Assembly (NCBI RefSeq): GCF_002222635.1
Contig: NZ_CP022417.1
Location: forward strand, 124,001 to 188,000
Source of the DNA: Pseudosulfitobacter pseudonitzschiae
GTDB taxonomy: Bacteria; Pseudomonadota; Alphaproteobacteria; Rhodobacterales; Rhodobacteraceae
Length of the DNA stretch: 64,000 nt
Direction: 5' to 3'
Under the pieces are notes generated by a model. It ran no database searches. It was given only the letters and a program-made list of their open reading frames with translations, and had not been told where the DNA came from. This document shows, piece after piece, positions 57,063-64,000 of this stretch. The position numbers and the translations under genes were made by a program. Numbering within the stretch: the stretch's first letter is position 1; each line of letters starts with the position of its first letter.

Positions 57063-58100
57063 ATGTCTTTTACAAAGCTTTCCGTGTCGGCGCTGGCGCT
57101 TGCCGCTGTTTCCGCCACTGCTGCTGCTGCGCGTGACGAAATCCGCATCGTCGGTTCGTCCACGGTTTTCCCATATACCCAAGCGGTTTCCGAACAGTTT
57201 GCCAACAACACAGGCAGCCCGTCGCCCATCGTTGAATCCACAGGCACCGGCGGCGGCATGCAGATTTTCTGCGGGGGCATCGGCGAAACACACCCCGACA
57301 TCACCGGCGCGTCGCGCGGTATGAAACCGTCCGAGTTCGAGCTTTGCGCCCAGAACGGCGTAACCGACATCACACAAGCGAACATCGGTTCGGACGGTCT
57401 GTCGATCGCGATTTCCAGCTCGAACGAATTTGATTGGGATCTGTCGCTGGCTGAAATCTATCTGGCGCTGGCCGCTGAAGTTCCCGTTGACGGTGCGTGG
57501 GTTGCCAACCCCTACAGCATGTGGTCGGAAATCGACTCGCGTCTGCCTGCGGTCGACATCACAGTGCTTGGCCCGCCCCCGACATCCGGCACACGCGACG
57601 CGTTTGTCGAACTGGCGATGCACGCCGGTTGCGAAGAGCTGGACTATGTTGCCAATGGCGATTTCGACGGCGACTGGGTTGAAGAGAACTGCTCGCGTAT
57701 GCGTACAGACGGTCCTTTCATCGAAGCCGGTGAAAACGACAACCTGATCGTTCAGCGTCTGAACTCTGACAAGAACGCGATGGGCATCTTCGGGTATTCG
57801 TTCCTGTTCGAAAACCTTGATACCCTGAAGGCTGTTAAAATCGACGCTGTCGAGCCCGATCCCGAAACAATCGCTTCTGGCGATTATCCGGTGTCGCGTC
57901 CGCTGTTCTTCTACGTCAAGAACGCGCACCGTGGCGTGATCCCCGGTTTGAACGAGTTCATCGAAGAGTACATGTCCGAAGACGCGATGGCCCCCGGTGG
58001 TTACCTGACCGAGCGCGGCATGGTTGCTTTGGGTGACGAGCGTCGCAAGACAGTTCAGGAAAACGTGCTGAACGCCGTTTCCATGGAAGCACCCGAGTAA
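57063..58100 (+). CDS. pstS: phosphate ABC transporter substrate-binding protein PstS
   Basis: A 345-residue periplasmic phosphate-binding protein. Signal peptide FTKLSVSALALAAVSATAAA; mature part RDEIRIVGSSTVFPYTQAVSEQF with VESTGTGGGMQIFCGGIG and PDITGASRGM, the phosphate-binding loops, later GPPPTSGTRDAFVELAMH. AGGAG precedes the ATG. It is first in pstSCAB-phoU-phoB, under a Pho box, and is followed by a hairpin that likely favours its expression. Confidence 0.95.
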   Translation: MSFTKLSVSALALAAVSATAAAARDEIRIVGSSTVFPYTQAVSEQFANNTGSPSPIVESTGTGGGMQIFCGGIGETHPDITGASRGMKPSEFELCAQNGVTDITQANIGSDGLSIAISSSNEFDWDLSLAEIYLALAAEVPVDGAWVANPYSMWSEIDSRLPAVDITVLGPPPTSGTRDAFVELAMHAGCEELDYVANGDFDGDWVEENCSRMRTDGPFIEAGENDNLIVQRLNSDKNAMGIFGYSFLFENLDTLKAVKIDAVEPDPETIASGDYPVSRPLFFYVKNAHRGVIPGLNEFIEEYMSEDAMAPGGYLTERGMVALGDERRKTVQENVLNAVSMEAPE

Positions 58101-58116
58101 GCGTACTCGATCTTGC

Positions 58117-58140
58117 CTGCCCGGGCGTAAGTCCGGGCAG
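58117..58140 (+). terminator. hairpin between pstS and pstC
   Basis: A perfect 8-bp stem CTGCCCGG/CCGGGCAG with an 8-base loop, followed by ATATTATT. It probably attenuates transcription or stabilises the pstS message. Confidence 0.6.
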
Positions 58141-58169
58141 ATATTATTCATTAAATTGAAAGCCAAGAC

Positions 58170-59546
58170 ATGACTCTCGCGGCCTTCCTGCTTCTTTTTG
58201 CCGCCACTCTGGCCGGCTACTTCATCAACCGGCGTGCCGCACAGGCCATCCGGAACAATGGAATGCGTCTGCATTCGCTGGAAAATTTCCACGGGCTTTA
58301 TTCGGCATTGACCGTGCTTGTGCCGGTGTTCGTGCTTTTGCTTCTGTGGTTGATGCTTCAGGGTCCGGTCGTGGACCGCCTTTTGATGGCAAGCCTGCCT
58401 GAGGGGACGCTGGACGGGTTGGGCACGGGGGCAGTTCAACTGATCCTTGCCGAAATCAAGTCGATCAGCCGAGGCACTATTTTTGGCACACCCGAAGACT
58501 GGAAACTGGTGGCGGCAGATCGTCTGGTTACCTATCAGGCAACCTCGACAGCGCTGATGCTGGCAGTTGTCGCGGTTCTGGTGGTCGTTTTGATGTTTGC
58601 CGCGCGCCGCCGCGTTGCTGCGGAATTCCGGGCGCGCCAGCAGGTTGAAAAGATCACCTCTGGCTTGATGATTTTTTGCGCCACAGTCGCCATCTTTACC
58701 ACCATCGGGATTGTTGCCGCGTTGATGTTCGAGACGGCAAAGTTCTTTTCGATGGTTTCCTTTACCGAATTCCTGTTCGGGACAAGCTGGGAGCCGCAGA
58801 TTCCCATCCGCGCTGACCAGATTGCCGCCGAAGGCGCGTTCGGTGCGGTGCCGGTGTTTCTTGGCACGATCGTGATTGCCACCGTCGCGTTGACGGTCGC
58901 CGTGCCTGTCGGGCTGTTGACCGCGATTTACCTGAACGAATTTGCACCCCACAAGGTGCGTCAGGTTATCAAACCGGTTATGGAAATCCTCGCCGGTGTT
59001 CCCACGGTTGTTTATGGCTTCTTTGCCATTCTTGTCATTGCCCCTGCCATTCGCCAGTTCGGTCAAAGCATCGGTCTGGACGTGGCGCCCAATACCGCGC
59101 TTGCGGCGGGCAGTGTGATGGGTGTGATGCTGATCCCCTTTATCTCGTCCTTTGCTGATGATGCATTGTCGGCGGTGCCGCAAAGCTTGCGGGACGGGGC
59201 GCTTGCGCTGGGAGCGACGCGGGCAGAGACGATGTTGAACGTCCTGTTTCCCGCGGCCATTCCGGGGATTGTGGGCGGTGTTCTTCTGGCTGTCAGCCGC
59301 GCCATCGGCGAGACGATGATCGTGGTGATGGCCGCAGGCCTGATCGCCAAGATGACCATCAACCCGCTGGACAGCGTTACAGCCGTTACCGTTCAGATCG
59401 TGACACTGTTGATCGGTGACACCTCGTTCGACAACCCGAAAACACTGGCAGCTTTCGCGCTTGGTATGATGCTTTTCATCGCCACGCTGCTGATCAACAT
59501 CCTGGCACTGCGGATTGTCCGTAAGTACCGTGAAATCTACGATTGA
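58170..59546 (+). CDS. pstC: phosphate ABC transporter permease PstC
   Basis: A 458-residue permease, longer than the classic 320 because of an N-terminal extension with extra helices (FLLLFAATLAGYFINRRAAQ, LYSALTVLVPVFVLLLLWLML), common in alphaproteobacteria. The BPD_transp core has VALTVAVPVGLLTAIYLNEFAP, VMEILAGVPTVVYGFFAIL and the coupling EAA-like SLRDGALALGATRAETMLNVLFPAAIPGI. It pairs with PstA. The gene is 69 bases after pstS. Confidence 0.93.
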   Translation: MTLAAFLLLFAATLAGYFINRRAAQAIRNNGMRLHSLENFHGLYSALTVLVPVFVLLLLWLMLQGPVVDRLLMASLPEGTLDGLGTGAVQLILAEIKSISRGTIFGTPEDWKLVAADRLVTYQATSTALMLAVVAVLVVVLMFAARRRVAAEFRARQQVEKITSGLMIFCATVAIFTTIGIVAALMFETAKFFSMVSFTEFLFGTSWEPQIPIRADQIAAEGAFGAVPVFLGTIVIATVALTVAVPVGLLTAIYLNEFAPHKVRQVIKPVMEILAGVPTVVYGFFAILVIAPAIRQFGQSIGLDVAPNTALAAGSVMGVMLIPFISSFADDALSAVPQSLRDGALALGATRAETMLNVLFPAAIPGIVGGVLLAVSRAIGETMIVVMAAGLIAKMTINPLDSVTAVTVQIVTLLIGDTSFDNPKTLAAFALGMMLFIATLLINILALRIVRKYREIYD

Positions 59547-59559
59547 GGGTCGCGCAGAC

Positions 59560-60864
59560 ATGACCGATATTACTTCCAATCAGAACGGACCCCGTCCGAC
59601 CAACGCAACAACCGAGGCAGTGCGCAACAGTCTGGCGCGCCGCAATCGCAAGCAGGTCATTCTGCAAGGGTTTGGCATCGCTGCGATTTCATTTGCCATC
59701 ATGATGCTTGTGATCCTGATCGGATCGCTGGTCAGTTCAGGGTATCAGGCCTTTACGCAGACGCATGTCCAGCTTGAAGTTTTTGTTGACCCCGAAGAAG
59801 TTCCGGCGTCCGGTTTGCCGCGTGGCGGTTTTGACGATGTTCTGAGCGCGTCGCTGGGCAAGTATTTTCCGGATGTCGACATGACCAGTCGGGCCGATGC
59901 CCGTGACCTGTCCATGATCCTGTCGAACGGGGCGCAATTTTCGCTGCGCGATATGGTTGTGGCTGATCCGTCGCTGATCGGGCAGACTATCACGATCAAG
60001 GTGCCGACATCGGACCCCTATGACCAGTTGGCCAAAGGGCTGGTCAAGCGTGACACTCTTGAAGCGAACCGCCGGTTGGACGATGCAGCCATCGAACGCT
60101 TTGACCGTCTGCAAGAACTGGGCATGATTTCGAAGCCGCTGAACACCGGACTTCTGACCAATGCGGACTCGCGCTTTCCGGAGCTTGCCGGTTTGAAGGG
60201 CGCAATCGTCGGGTCGTTCTGGGCGCTGCTGACGTGCTTTTTGATTTCTTTCCCTTTGGGGATCGGTGCCGCGATCTATCTTGAGGAATTCGCGCCCAAG
60301 AACAAGGTGAGCGATTTCATCGAGGTGAATATCAACAACCTTGCTGCGGTTCCGTCGGTTGTGTTTGGTTTGCTTGCCTTGGCGGTGTTTATCGGCTGGT
60401 TCGGTATGCCGCGATCTGCGCCGTTGGTCGGTGGTCTGACGCTGGCGCTGATGACCCTGCCGACAATCATCATCGCGACCCGCGCAGCACTTAAGGCGGT
60501 GCCACCGTCGATCCGCGAGGCGGCATTGGGTGTAGGCGCGTCCAAGCATCAGGTTGTGTTCCAGCACGTTCTGCCACTGGCCATGCCGGGTATCCTGACA
60601 GGCACCATCATCGGTCTTGCACAGGCTTTGGGTGAAACCGCCCCGCTTTTGCTGATCGGGATGAACGCCTTTATCACATCTGCACCGTCATCACCGTTTG
60701 ACAGTGCCACAGCGCTGCCAACCCAGATCTTTATCTGGGCGGACAGCCCCGAGCGGGGCTTTGTCTCGCGTACTTCGGCAGCCATTCTGGTTTTGCTTGG
60801 CTTCTTGATCTTCATGAATGGCATCGCGATTTACCTTCGTCAAAAATTTGAACGCAAATGGTAA
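59560..60864 (+). CDS. pstA: phosphate ABC transporter permease PstA
   Basis: A 434-residue permease with helix 1 ([21 protein letters not shown]), a large periplasmic domain of about 150 residues and the transport core: [51 protein letters not shown] and [30 protein letters not shown]. The ATG at 59560 is 13 bases after pstC, with GAGGG upstream. The long periplasmic insertion is typical of alphaproteobacterial PstA. Confidence 0.93.
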   Translation: MTDITSNQNGPRPTNATTEAVRNSLARRNRKQVILQGFGIAAISFAIMMLVILIGSLVSSGYQAFTQTHVQLEVFVDPEEVPASGLPRGGFDDVLSASLGKYFPDVDMTSRADARDLSMILSNGAQFSLRDMVVADPSLIGQTITIKVPTSDPYDQLAKGLVKRDTLEANRRLDDAAIERFDRLQELGMISKPLNTGLLTNADSRFPELAGLKGAIVGSFWALLTCFLISFPLGIGAAIYLEEFAPKNKVSDFIEVNINNLAAVPSVVFGLLALAVFIGWFGMPRSAPLVGGLTLALMTLPTIIIATRAALKAVPPSIREAALGVGASKHQVVFQHVLPLAMPGILTGTIIGLAQALGETAPLLLIGMNAFITSAPSSPFDSATALPTQIFIWADSPERGFVSRTSAAILVLLGFLIFMNGIAIYLRQKFERKW

Positions 60865-60887
60865 GCGACCCGAAAAAGGATAACGAT

Positions 60888-61685
60888 ATGAACGACATGA
60901 GAAAGATCGAACGGGACGTTAAAATGACTGACAGCAAGATTACAGCGCGGGATGTCAACGTCTATTACGCCGATACACACGCCCTTAAGAACGTCGATGT
61001 GGATATTGCGGACAAGACTGTTACGGCCTTTATCGGCCCGTCGGGGTGCGGTAAATCCACCTTTCTGCGGTGTCTGAACCGGATGAACGACACGATCGAC
61101 ATCTGCCGTGTTACAGGGCAAATCGAGCTGGACGGAAGCGACATCAACGCAAAATCCGTCGATCCCGTACAGTTGCGTGCGCAGGTTGGCATGGTTTTCC
61201 AAAAACCCAACCCGTTCCCAAAGTCGATCTATGACAACGTCGCATATGGCCCGCGCATTCACGGGCTGGCCAAATCAAAAGCCGACCTTGATGTGATCGT
61301 GGAAAAGTCGCTGCGTCGCGGTGCGATCTGGGATGAGGTCAAGGACCGGCTGGATCAACCCGGAACAGGGTTGTCGGGCGGACAACAACAACGTCTGTGC
61401 ATTGCACGCGCTGTTGCCACCGAACCCGAAGTTCTGCTGATGGATGAGCCCTGTTCGGCGCTTGACCCGATTGCCACGGCACAGGTTGAAGAGCTGATTG
61501 ATGAACTGCGCCGCGAATATTCGGTCGTCATCGTCACGCACTCGATGCAGCAAGCGGCACGGGTGAGCCAGAACACAGCGTTTTTCCACCTTGGTACGCT
61601 GGTCGAATTTAACGAAACCAACCAGATTTTCACCAATCCTCAGGATAGCCGCACTGAAAGCTATATCACTGGCCGGATCGGGTAA
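60888..61685 (+). CDS. pstB: phosphate ABC transporter ATPase PstB
   Basis: A 265-residue ABC ATPase. Walker [21 protein letters not shown]-loop [10 protein letters not shown], signature [14 protein letters not shown], Walker [15 protein letters not shown] and switch [13 protein letters not shown] are intact. It powers PstCA phosphate uptake and with PhoU signals phosphate status. The ATG at 60888 has AAGGA upstream; it starts 23 bases after pstA. Confidence 0.95.
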   Translation: MNDMRKIERDVKMTDSKITARDVNVYYADTHALKNVDVDIADKTVTAFIGPSGCGKSTFLRCLNRMNDTIDICRVTGQIELDGSDINAKSVDPVQLRAQVGMVFQKPNPFPKSIYDNVAYGPRIHGLAKSKADLDVIVEKSLRRGAIWDEVKDRLDQPGTGLSGGQQQRLCIARAVATEPEVLLMDEPCSALDPIATAQVEELIDELRREYSVVIVTHSMQQAARVSQNTAFFHLGTLVEFNETNQIFTNPQDSRTESYITGRIG

Positions 61686-61696
61686 GGAACAGACCA

Positions 61697-62413
61697 ATGA
61701 GCGAACAACACATCGTATCCTCGTTCGACCGTGATCTTGAAGGGATCCAAGCTGCGGTCATGAAAATGGGCGGTATCGTAGAAGTTGCCCTGTCCGAAGC
61801 AGCGACAGCGCTGAAAACGCAGGACGTCGAGCTGGCTGAAAAGGTCCGCTTGGGCGACCGGCTGGTGGATGAGCTTGATCAGAGTGTGAAAACCGATGCG
61901 GCCAGTCTGCTTGCGTTGCGGTCCCCTACGGCGGGTGACTTGCGCACGGTTTTGTCGGTGATGGAAATCAGCTCGCATCTGGAGCGTTGCGGCGATTATG
62001 CCAAGAACATCAGCAAACGCACAATCGCAATGGCCGGAAGCGTCGAAATTGACGAAACGCTGACTGCGCTTGGGCGGATGTCCAAGTTTGTCGAGGGTAT
62101 GATCAAGGACGCGCTGGACGCCTATATCCACCGCGATGCGGCCAAGGCCGAAGAGATCATCGAAAGAGATATGGAAGCCGACCAGATTTATAACACTTTG
62201 TTCCGGTCGCTTTTGACGCACATGATGGAAGACCACCGCAATATCGCGGTCGGGATGCACCTGCATTTCATCGCAAAGAACATCGAGCGCGTGGGCGATC
62301 ACGCAACGGGGATTGCGGAACAGACAATTTATCTGGTGACAGGTGAGATGCCTGAAGACGACCGCCCCAAGCACGATAAAACGACGATGGCATTTCACGA
62401 AAGTGATGACTGA
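61697..62413 (+). CDS. phoU: phosphate signalling protein PhoU
   Basis: A 238-residue protein of two three-helix PhoU repeats: VMKMGGIVEVALSEAATAL, EISSHLERCGDYAKNIS and the second copy MHLHFIAKNIERVGDHATGIAE. The metal-binding ExxxD motifs (ERCGD, ERVGD) are visible. PhoU negatively controls the Pho regulon through PstB and PhoR. Its stop overlaps the phoB start (TGATG). Confidence 0.95.
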   Translation: MSEQHIVSSFDRDLEGIQAAVMKMGGIVEVALSEAATALKTQDVELAEKVRLGDRLVDELDQSVKTDAASLLALRSPTAGDLRTVLSVMEISSHLERCGDYAKNISKRTIAMAGSVEIDETLTALGRMSKFVEGMIKDALDAYIHRDAAKAEEIIERDMEADQIYNTLFRSLLTHMMEDHRNIAVGMHLHFIAKNIERVGDHATGIAEQTIYLVTGEMPEDDRPKHDKTTMAFHESDD

Positions 62414-63102
62414 TGGCCGAAATGCAGCCTTCCGTTCTGGTGGTTGAAGACGAACTGGCGCAGCGAGAAGTGCTGGTTTACAATCTTGAGAATGATGGAT
62501 TTCGCGTTATCAAGGCAGGAGACGGCAACGAAGCGCTTCTTCTGATCGAAGAAGAGCAGCCTGATATTATCTTGCTGGACTGGATGTTGCCGGGCACCTC
62601 TGGCATCGAGATTTGTCGGCAGATCAAGATGAAGCCCGCCTTGCGCGCCACGCCGGTGATCATGATTTCTGCCCGTTCCGAAGAAGTCGACAAGGTGCGC
62701 GGCCTTGAAACCGGAGCAGATGATTATGTCTGCAAGCCCTATTCGGTTCTGGAACTGCTGGCCCGCGTCAGGGCGCAGTTGCGGCGTTCGCGGCCTGCGT
62801 CGGTCGGCGAGCGGTTGATTTTTGGCGATGTCATGCTGGATGCGGAGACCCATAAGGTTTTCCGTGACGAGCACGAGCTGAAGTTGGGCCCGACGGAATT
62901 TCGGCTGCTTACGACCTTTATGGAAAAGCCGGGGCGCGTCTGGAGTCGGGAGCAATTGCTTGATCGGGTCTGGGGGCGCGAAATCTATGTCGATACCAGA
63001 ACAGTCGACGTTCATATCGGACGTCTGCGCAAAGCCCTTAGTACGCACGGAGGCGACGATCTGATCCGGACGATACGCGGTGCCGGATATGCTTTGGGAT
63101 GA
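62413..63102 (+). CDS. phoB: phosphate regulon response regulator PhoB
   Basis: A 229-residue OmpR-family regulator. The receiver has VLVVEDE, the phospho-Asp in DIILLDWMLPG, Ser in MISARSEE and Lys in VCKPYS. The winged helix reads LGPTEFRLLTTFMEKPGRVWSREQLLDRVWG, TRTVDVHIGRLRKAL and IRGAGYALG. It activates the Pho box in front of pstS. No phoR lies next to it in this window. Confidence 0.95.
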   Translation: MAEMQPSVLVVEDELAQREVLVYNLENDGFRVIKAGDGNEALLLIEEEQPDIILLDWMLPGTSGIEICRQIKMKPALRATPVIMISARSEEVDKVRGLETGADDYVCKPYSVLELLARVRAQLRRSRPASVGERLIFGDVMLDAETHKVFRDEHELKLGPTEFRLLTTFMEKPGRVWSREQLLDRVWGREIYVDTRTVDVHIGRLRKALSTHGGDDLIRTIRGAGYALG

Positions 63103-63799
63103 CCCCGAACTTGAAGTTGTCGAACTGACTTCAAGCAGGCGCGCACTGGCGCTTGCGTTCGGGCGGCGGGGCAGTTTGTCGGACAGGCTGCGGGACGGTT
63201 TGGATCAGGCCCGTTTCGATCTGCTTGAAGTTGATGATTTGCAGGCCTGCCTGGACAACATCGCAGCCCGTAAACCCGATGTGCTGTTGCATGATCTTGT
63301 TGTCAGCAATGCCATTTCCGATTTTCGTGAACAGGTTGACCGTTCACGCGCGACCGAAACCTTGCCTGTTCTTCCTATCATGTCGCGGGGTGAAGCCTGC
63401 CCGAATGCGCTGTCGCTTACGCCCGCCAGCAACGATGGCGAGATTTTTCTGAAGCTTAGAGCCCTTTTGCGCAGAGAGCGGCCCAGTGCGTTGAGCGGGC
63501 GCCGTGAGTCGGGTTGTTTCCAGCTTGATGAATCAGGGTTTAAAATGCACTTCCAAGACCTGTCAGCCGAGTTGAGCAAAACCGAACTGTGCGTGCTGGG
63601 CCCGTTTTTCGATTTAAAGACCAGCAGGATCGACCGCCAATCCCTTGAAAGTCTGGCCTTTGCGAACAACGGCTGGAGGACGGGAAGCCGGTCGATCGAC
63701 TTTCACGTTATCCGGATGCGCAAGCGGGTGAAGGCGCAAATCGGTATTGATCCGTTGTGTGCCATTCGTGGCTTTGGATATGCGCTGGCAGATGGTTGA
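63089..63799 (+). CDS. PhoB-like regulator with degenerate receiver domain
   Basis: A 236-residue protein overlapping the phoB end by 14 bases. The C-terminal winged helix aligns with PhoB: LSKTELCVLGPFFDL, then GSRSIDFHVIRMRKRVKAQ and CAIRGFGYALADG. The N-terminal part keeps a receiver-like layout with an Asp in VLLHDLVVS, but the acidic pocket pair (VVED in PhoB) is replaced by VVEL-TSS and the KP lysine is absent. It may bind DNA or dimerise with PhoB without phosphorylation. The start is uncertain (ATG 63089 or GTG 63080). Confidence 0.8.
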   Translation: MLWDDPELEVVELTSSRRALALAFGRRGSLSDRLRDGLDQARFDLLEVDDLQACLDNIAARKPDVLLHDLVVSNAISDFREQVDRSRATETLPVLPIMSRGEACPNALSLTPASNDGEIFLKLRALLRRERPSALSGRRESGCFQLDESGFKMHFQDLSAELSKTELCVLGPFFDLKTSRIDRQSLESLAFANNGWRTGSRSIDFHVIRMRKRVKAQIGIDPLCAIRGFGYALADG

Positions 63800-63805
63800 T
63801 CCGGC

Positions 63806-64000
63806 CTAGGTGCCGAGGCACCCGTTCAGCTTCGCGGCATCCGGCAGGCCGCCTGCATGGACCAGCTTGCCATCGACGGTAATGCCGGGCGTCGACATGA
63901 TGCCCGCCATCGCGATGGATTTTGCATCGGTGACTTTCTCGACCTCGACCTGAATGCCCAGTTTGGCGGCGGCATCCTTGATCATCTGTTCGGTGGTGGC
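63806..64000 (-). CDS. thioredoxin-like redox-active disulfide protein, C-terminal part
   Basis: The minus strand encodes 64 C-terminal residues: ATTEQMIKDAAAKLGIQVEV, then MSTPGITVDGKLVHAGGLPD and KLNGCLGT, stop at 63806-63808. This matches the small thioredoxin family (redox-active disulfide protein 2), with the cis-Pro in STPG. The CxxC motif lies beyond the window edge. Such genes often accompany ArsR and DUF318-type permease genes, as found at 55.4-56.9 kb here. Confidence 0.8.
   Translation of the reverse strand, partial: ATTEQMIKDAAAKLGIQVEVEKVTDAKSIAMAGIMSTPGITVDGKLVHAGGLPDAAKLNGCLGT

Noticed and set aside
57051-59579. 842-codon minus-strand open frame opposite pstS-pstC
   Set aside because: It mirrors two clearly coding genes, is rich in His/Gln/Arg as antisense frames of high-GC genes are, and shows no domain.

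Overview
The window reads as DNA of a marine alphaproteobacterium of the Rhodobacteraceae (Roseobacter group). The basis is the rRNA operon order (16S, tRNA-Ile, tRNA-Ala, 23S, 5S, tRNA-fMet), abundant TRAP and tripartite tricarboxylate transporters, and a replication module in which parAB diverges from the replicase gene. No species is claimed. The left 19 kb and right 9 kb look like ordinary metabolic genome. The middle is a mosaic of mobile elements, decayed genes and a plasmid-type origin.

Layout. 1-5.1 kb: end of an RND efflux pump, a frameshifted PRC-barrel gene, a phosphate acyltransferase and a phospholipase D-like protein. 5.1-11.8 kb: a catabolic unit on the minus strand (2-hydroxyacid dehydrogenase, DctP-DctQ-DctM TRAP importer, fumarylacetoacetase-family hydrolase, internally deleted GMC oxidoreductase) with a divergent GntR regulator and a perfect 20-bp palindrome between them. 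13.1-19.4 kb: a two-component system with an extra periplasmic binding protein, divergent from tctCBA. 19.7-22.2 kb: a lipoprotein, a DUF2855 protein and a TetR regulator in lower-GC DNA.

22.2-31.9 kb is a defence-like and insertion-sequence island. It holds a helicase remnant, a 1122-codon phospholipase D/SF2 helicase fusion whose stop codon lies in an IS630 end, an OLD-type ATPase/TOPRIM protein, a truncated IS1182 transposase and an intact IS630 whose transposase needs a -1 frameshift. 31.9-38.0 kb is a complete rRNA operon on the minus strand with boxA and a candidate promoter. 38.2-45.5 kb holds a ThDP enzyme, an amidohydrolase remnant and the replication and partition module: parA, parB, three parS-like 15-mers, iterons, an AT-rich region, a Rep_3 initiator and a tyrosine recombinase.

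45.5-49.3 kb is a small TniA-TniB-TniQ transposon with inverted arrays of end repeats. It is followed by a serine hydrolase, a HipBA toxin-antitoxin pair, IS3, ArdC and integrase remnants, and a MobC/relaxase pair. 55.4-64 kb holds an ArsR-permease pair, the phosphate regulon pstSCAB-phoU-phoB under a Pho box, a PhoB-like protein with a degenerate receiver, and the end of a thioredoxin-like gene.

The co-occurrence of a plasmid-type origin, an rRNA operon and a phosphate regulon means this is either a chromid-like replicon or a chromosome with an integrated plasmid; the window alone cannot decide. The most notable points are the parS-like sites inside parA and parB, the phospholipase D-helicase, the TniABQ element abutting the recombinase start codon, and a repeated pattern of genes reduced by in-frame internal deletion.
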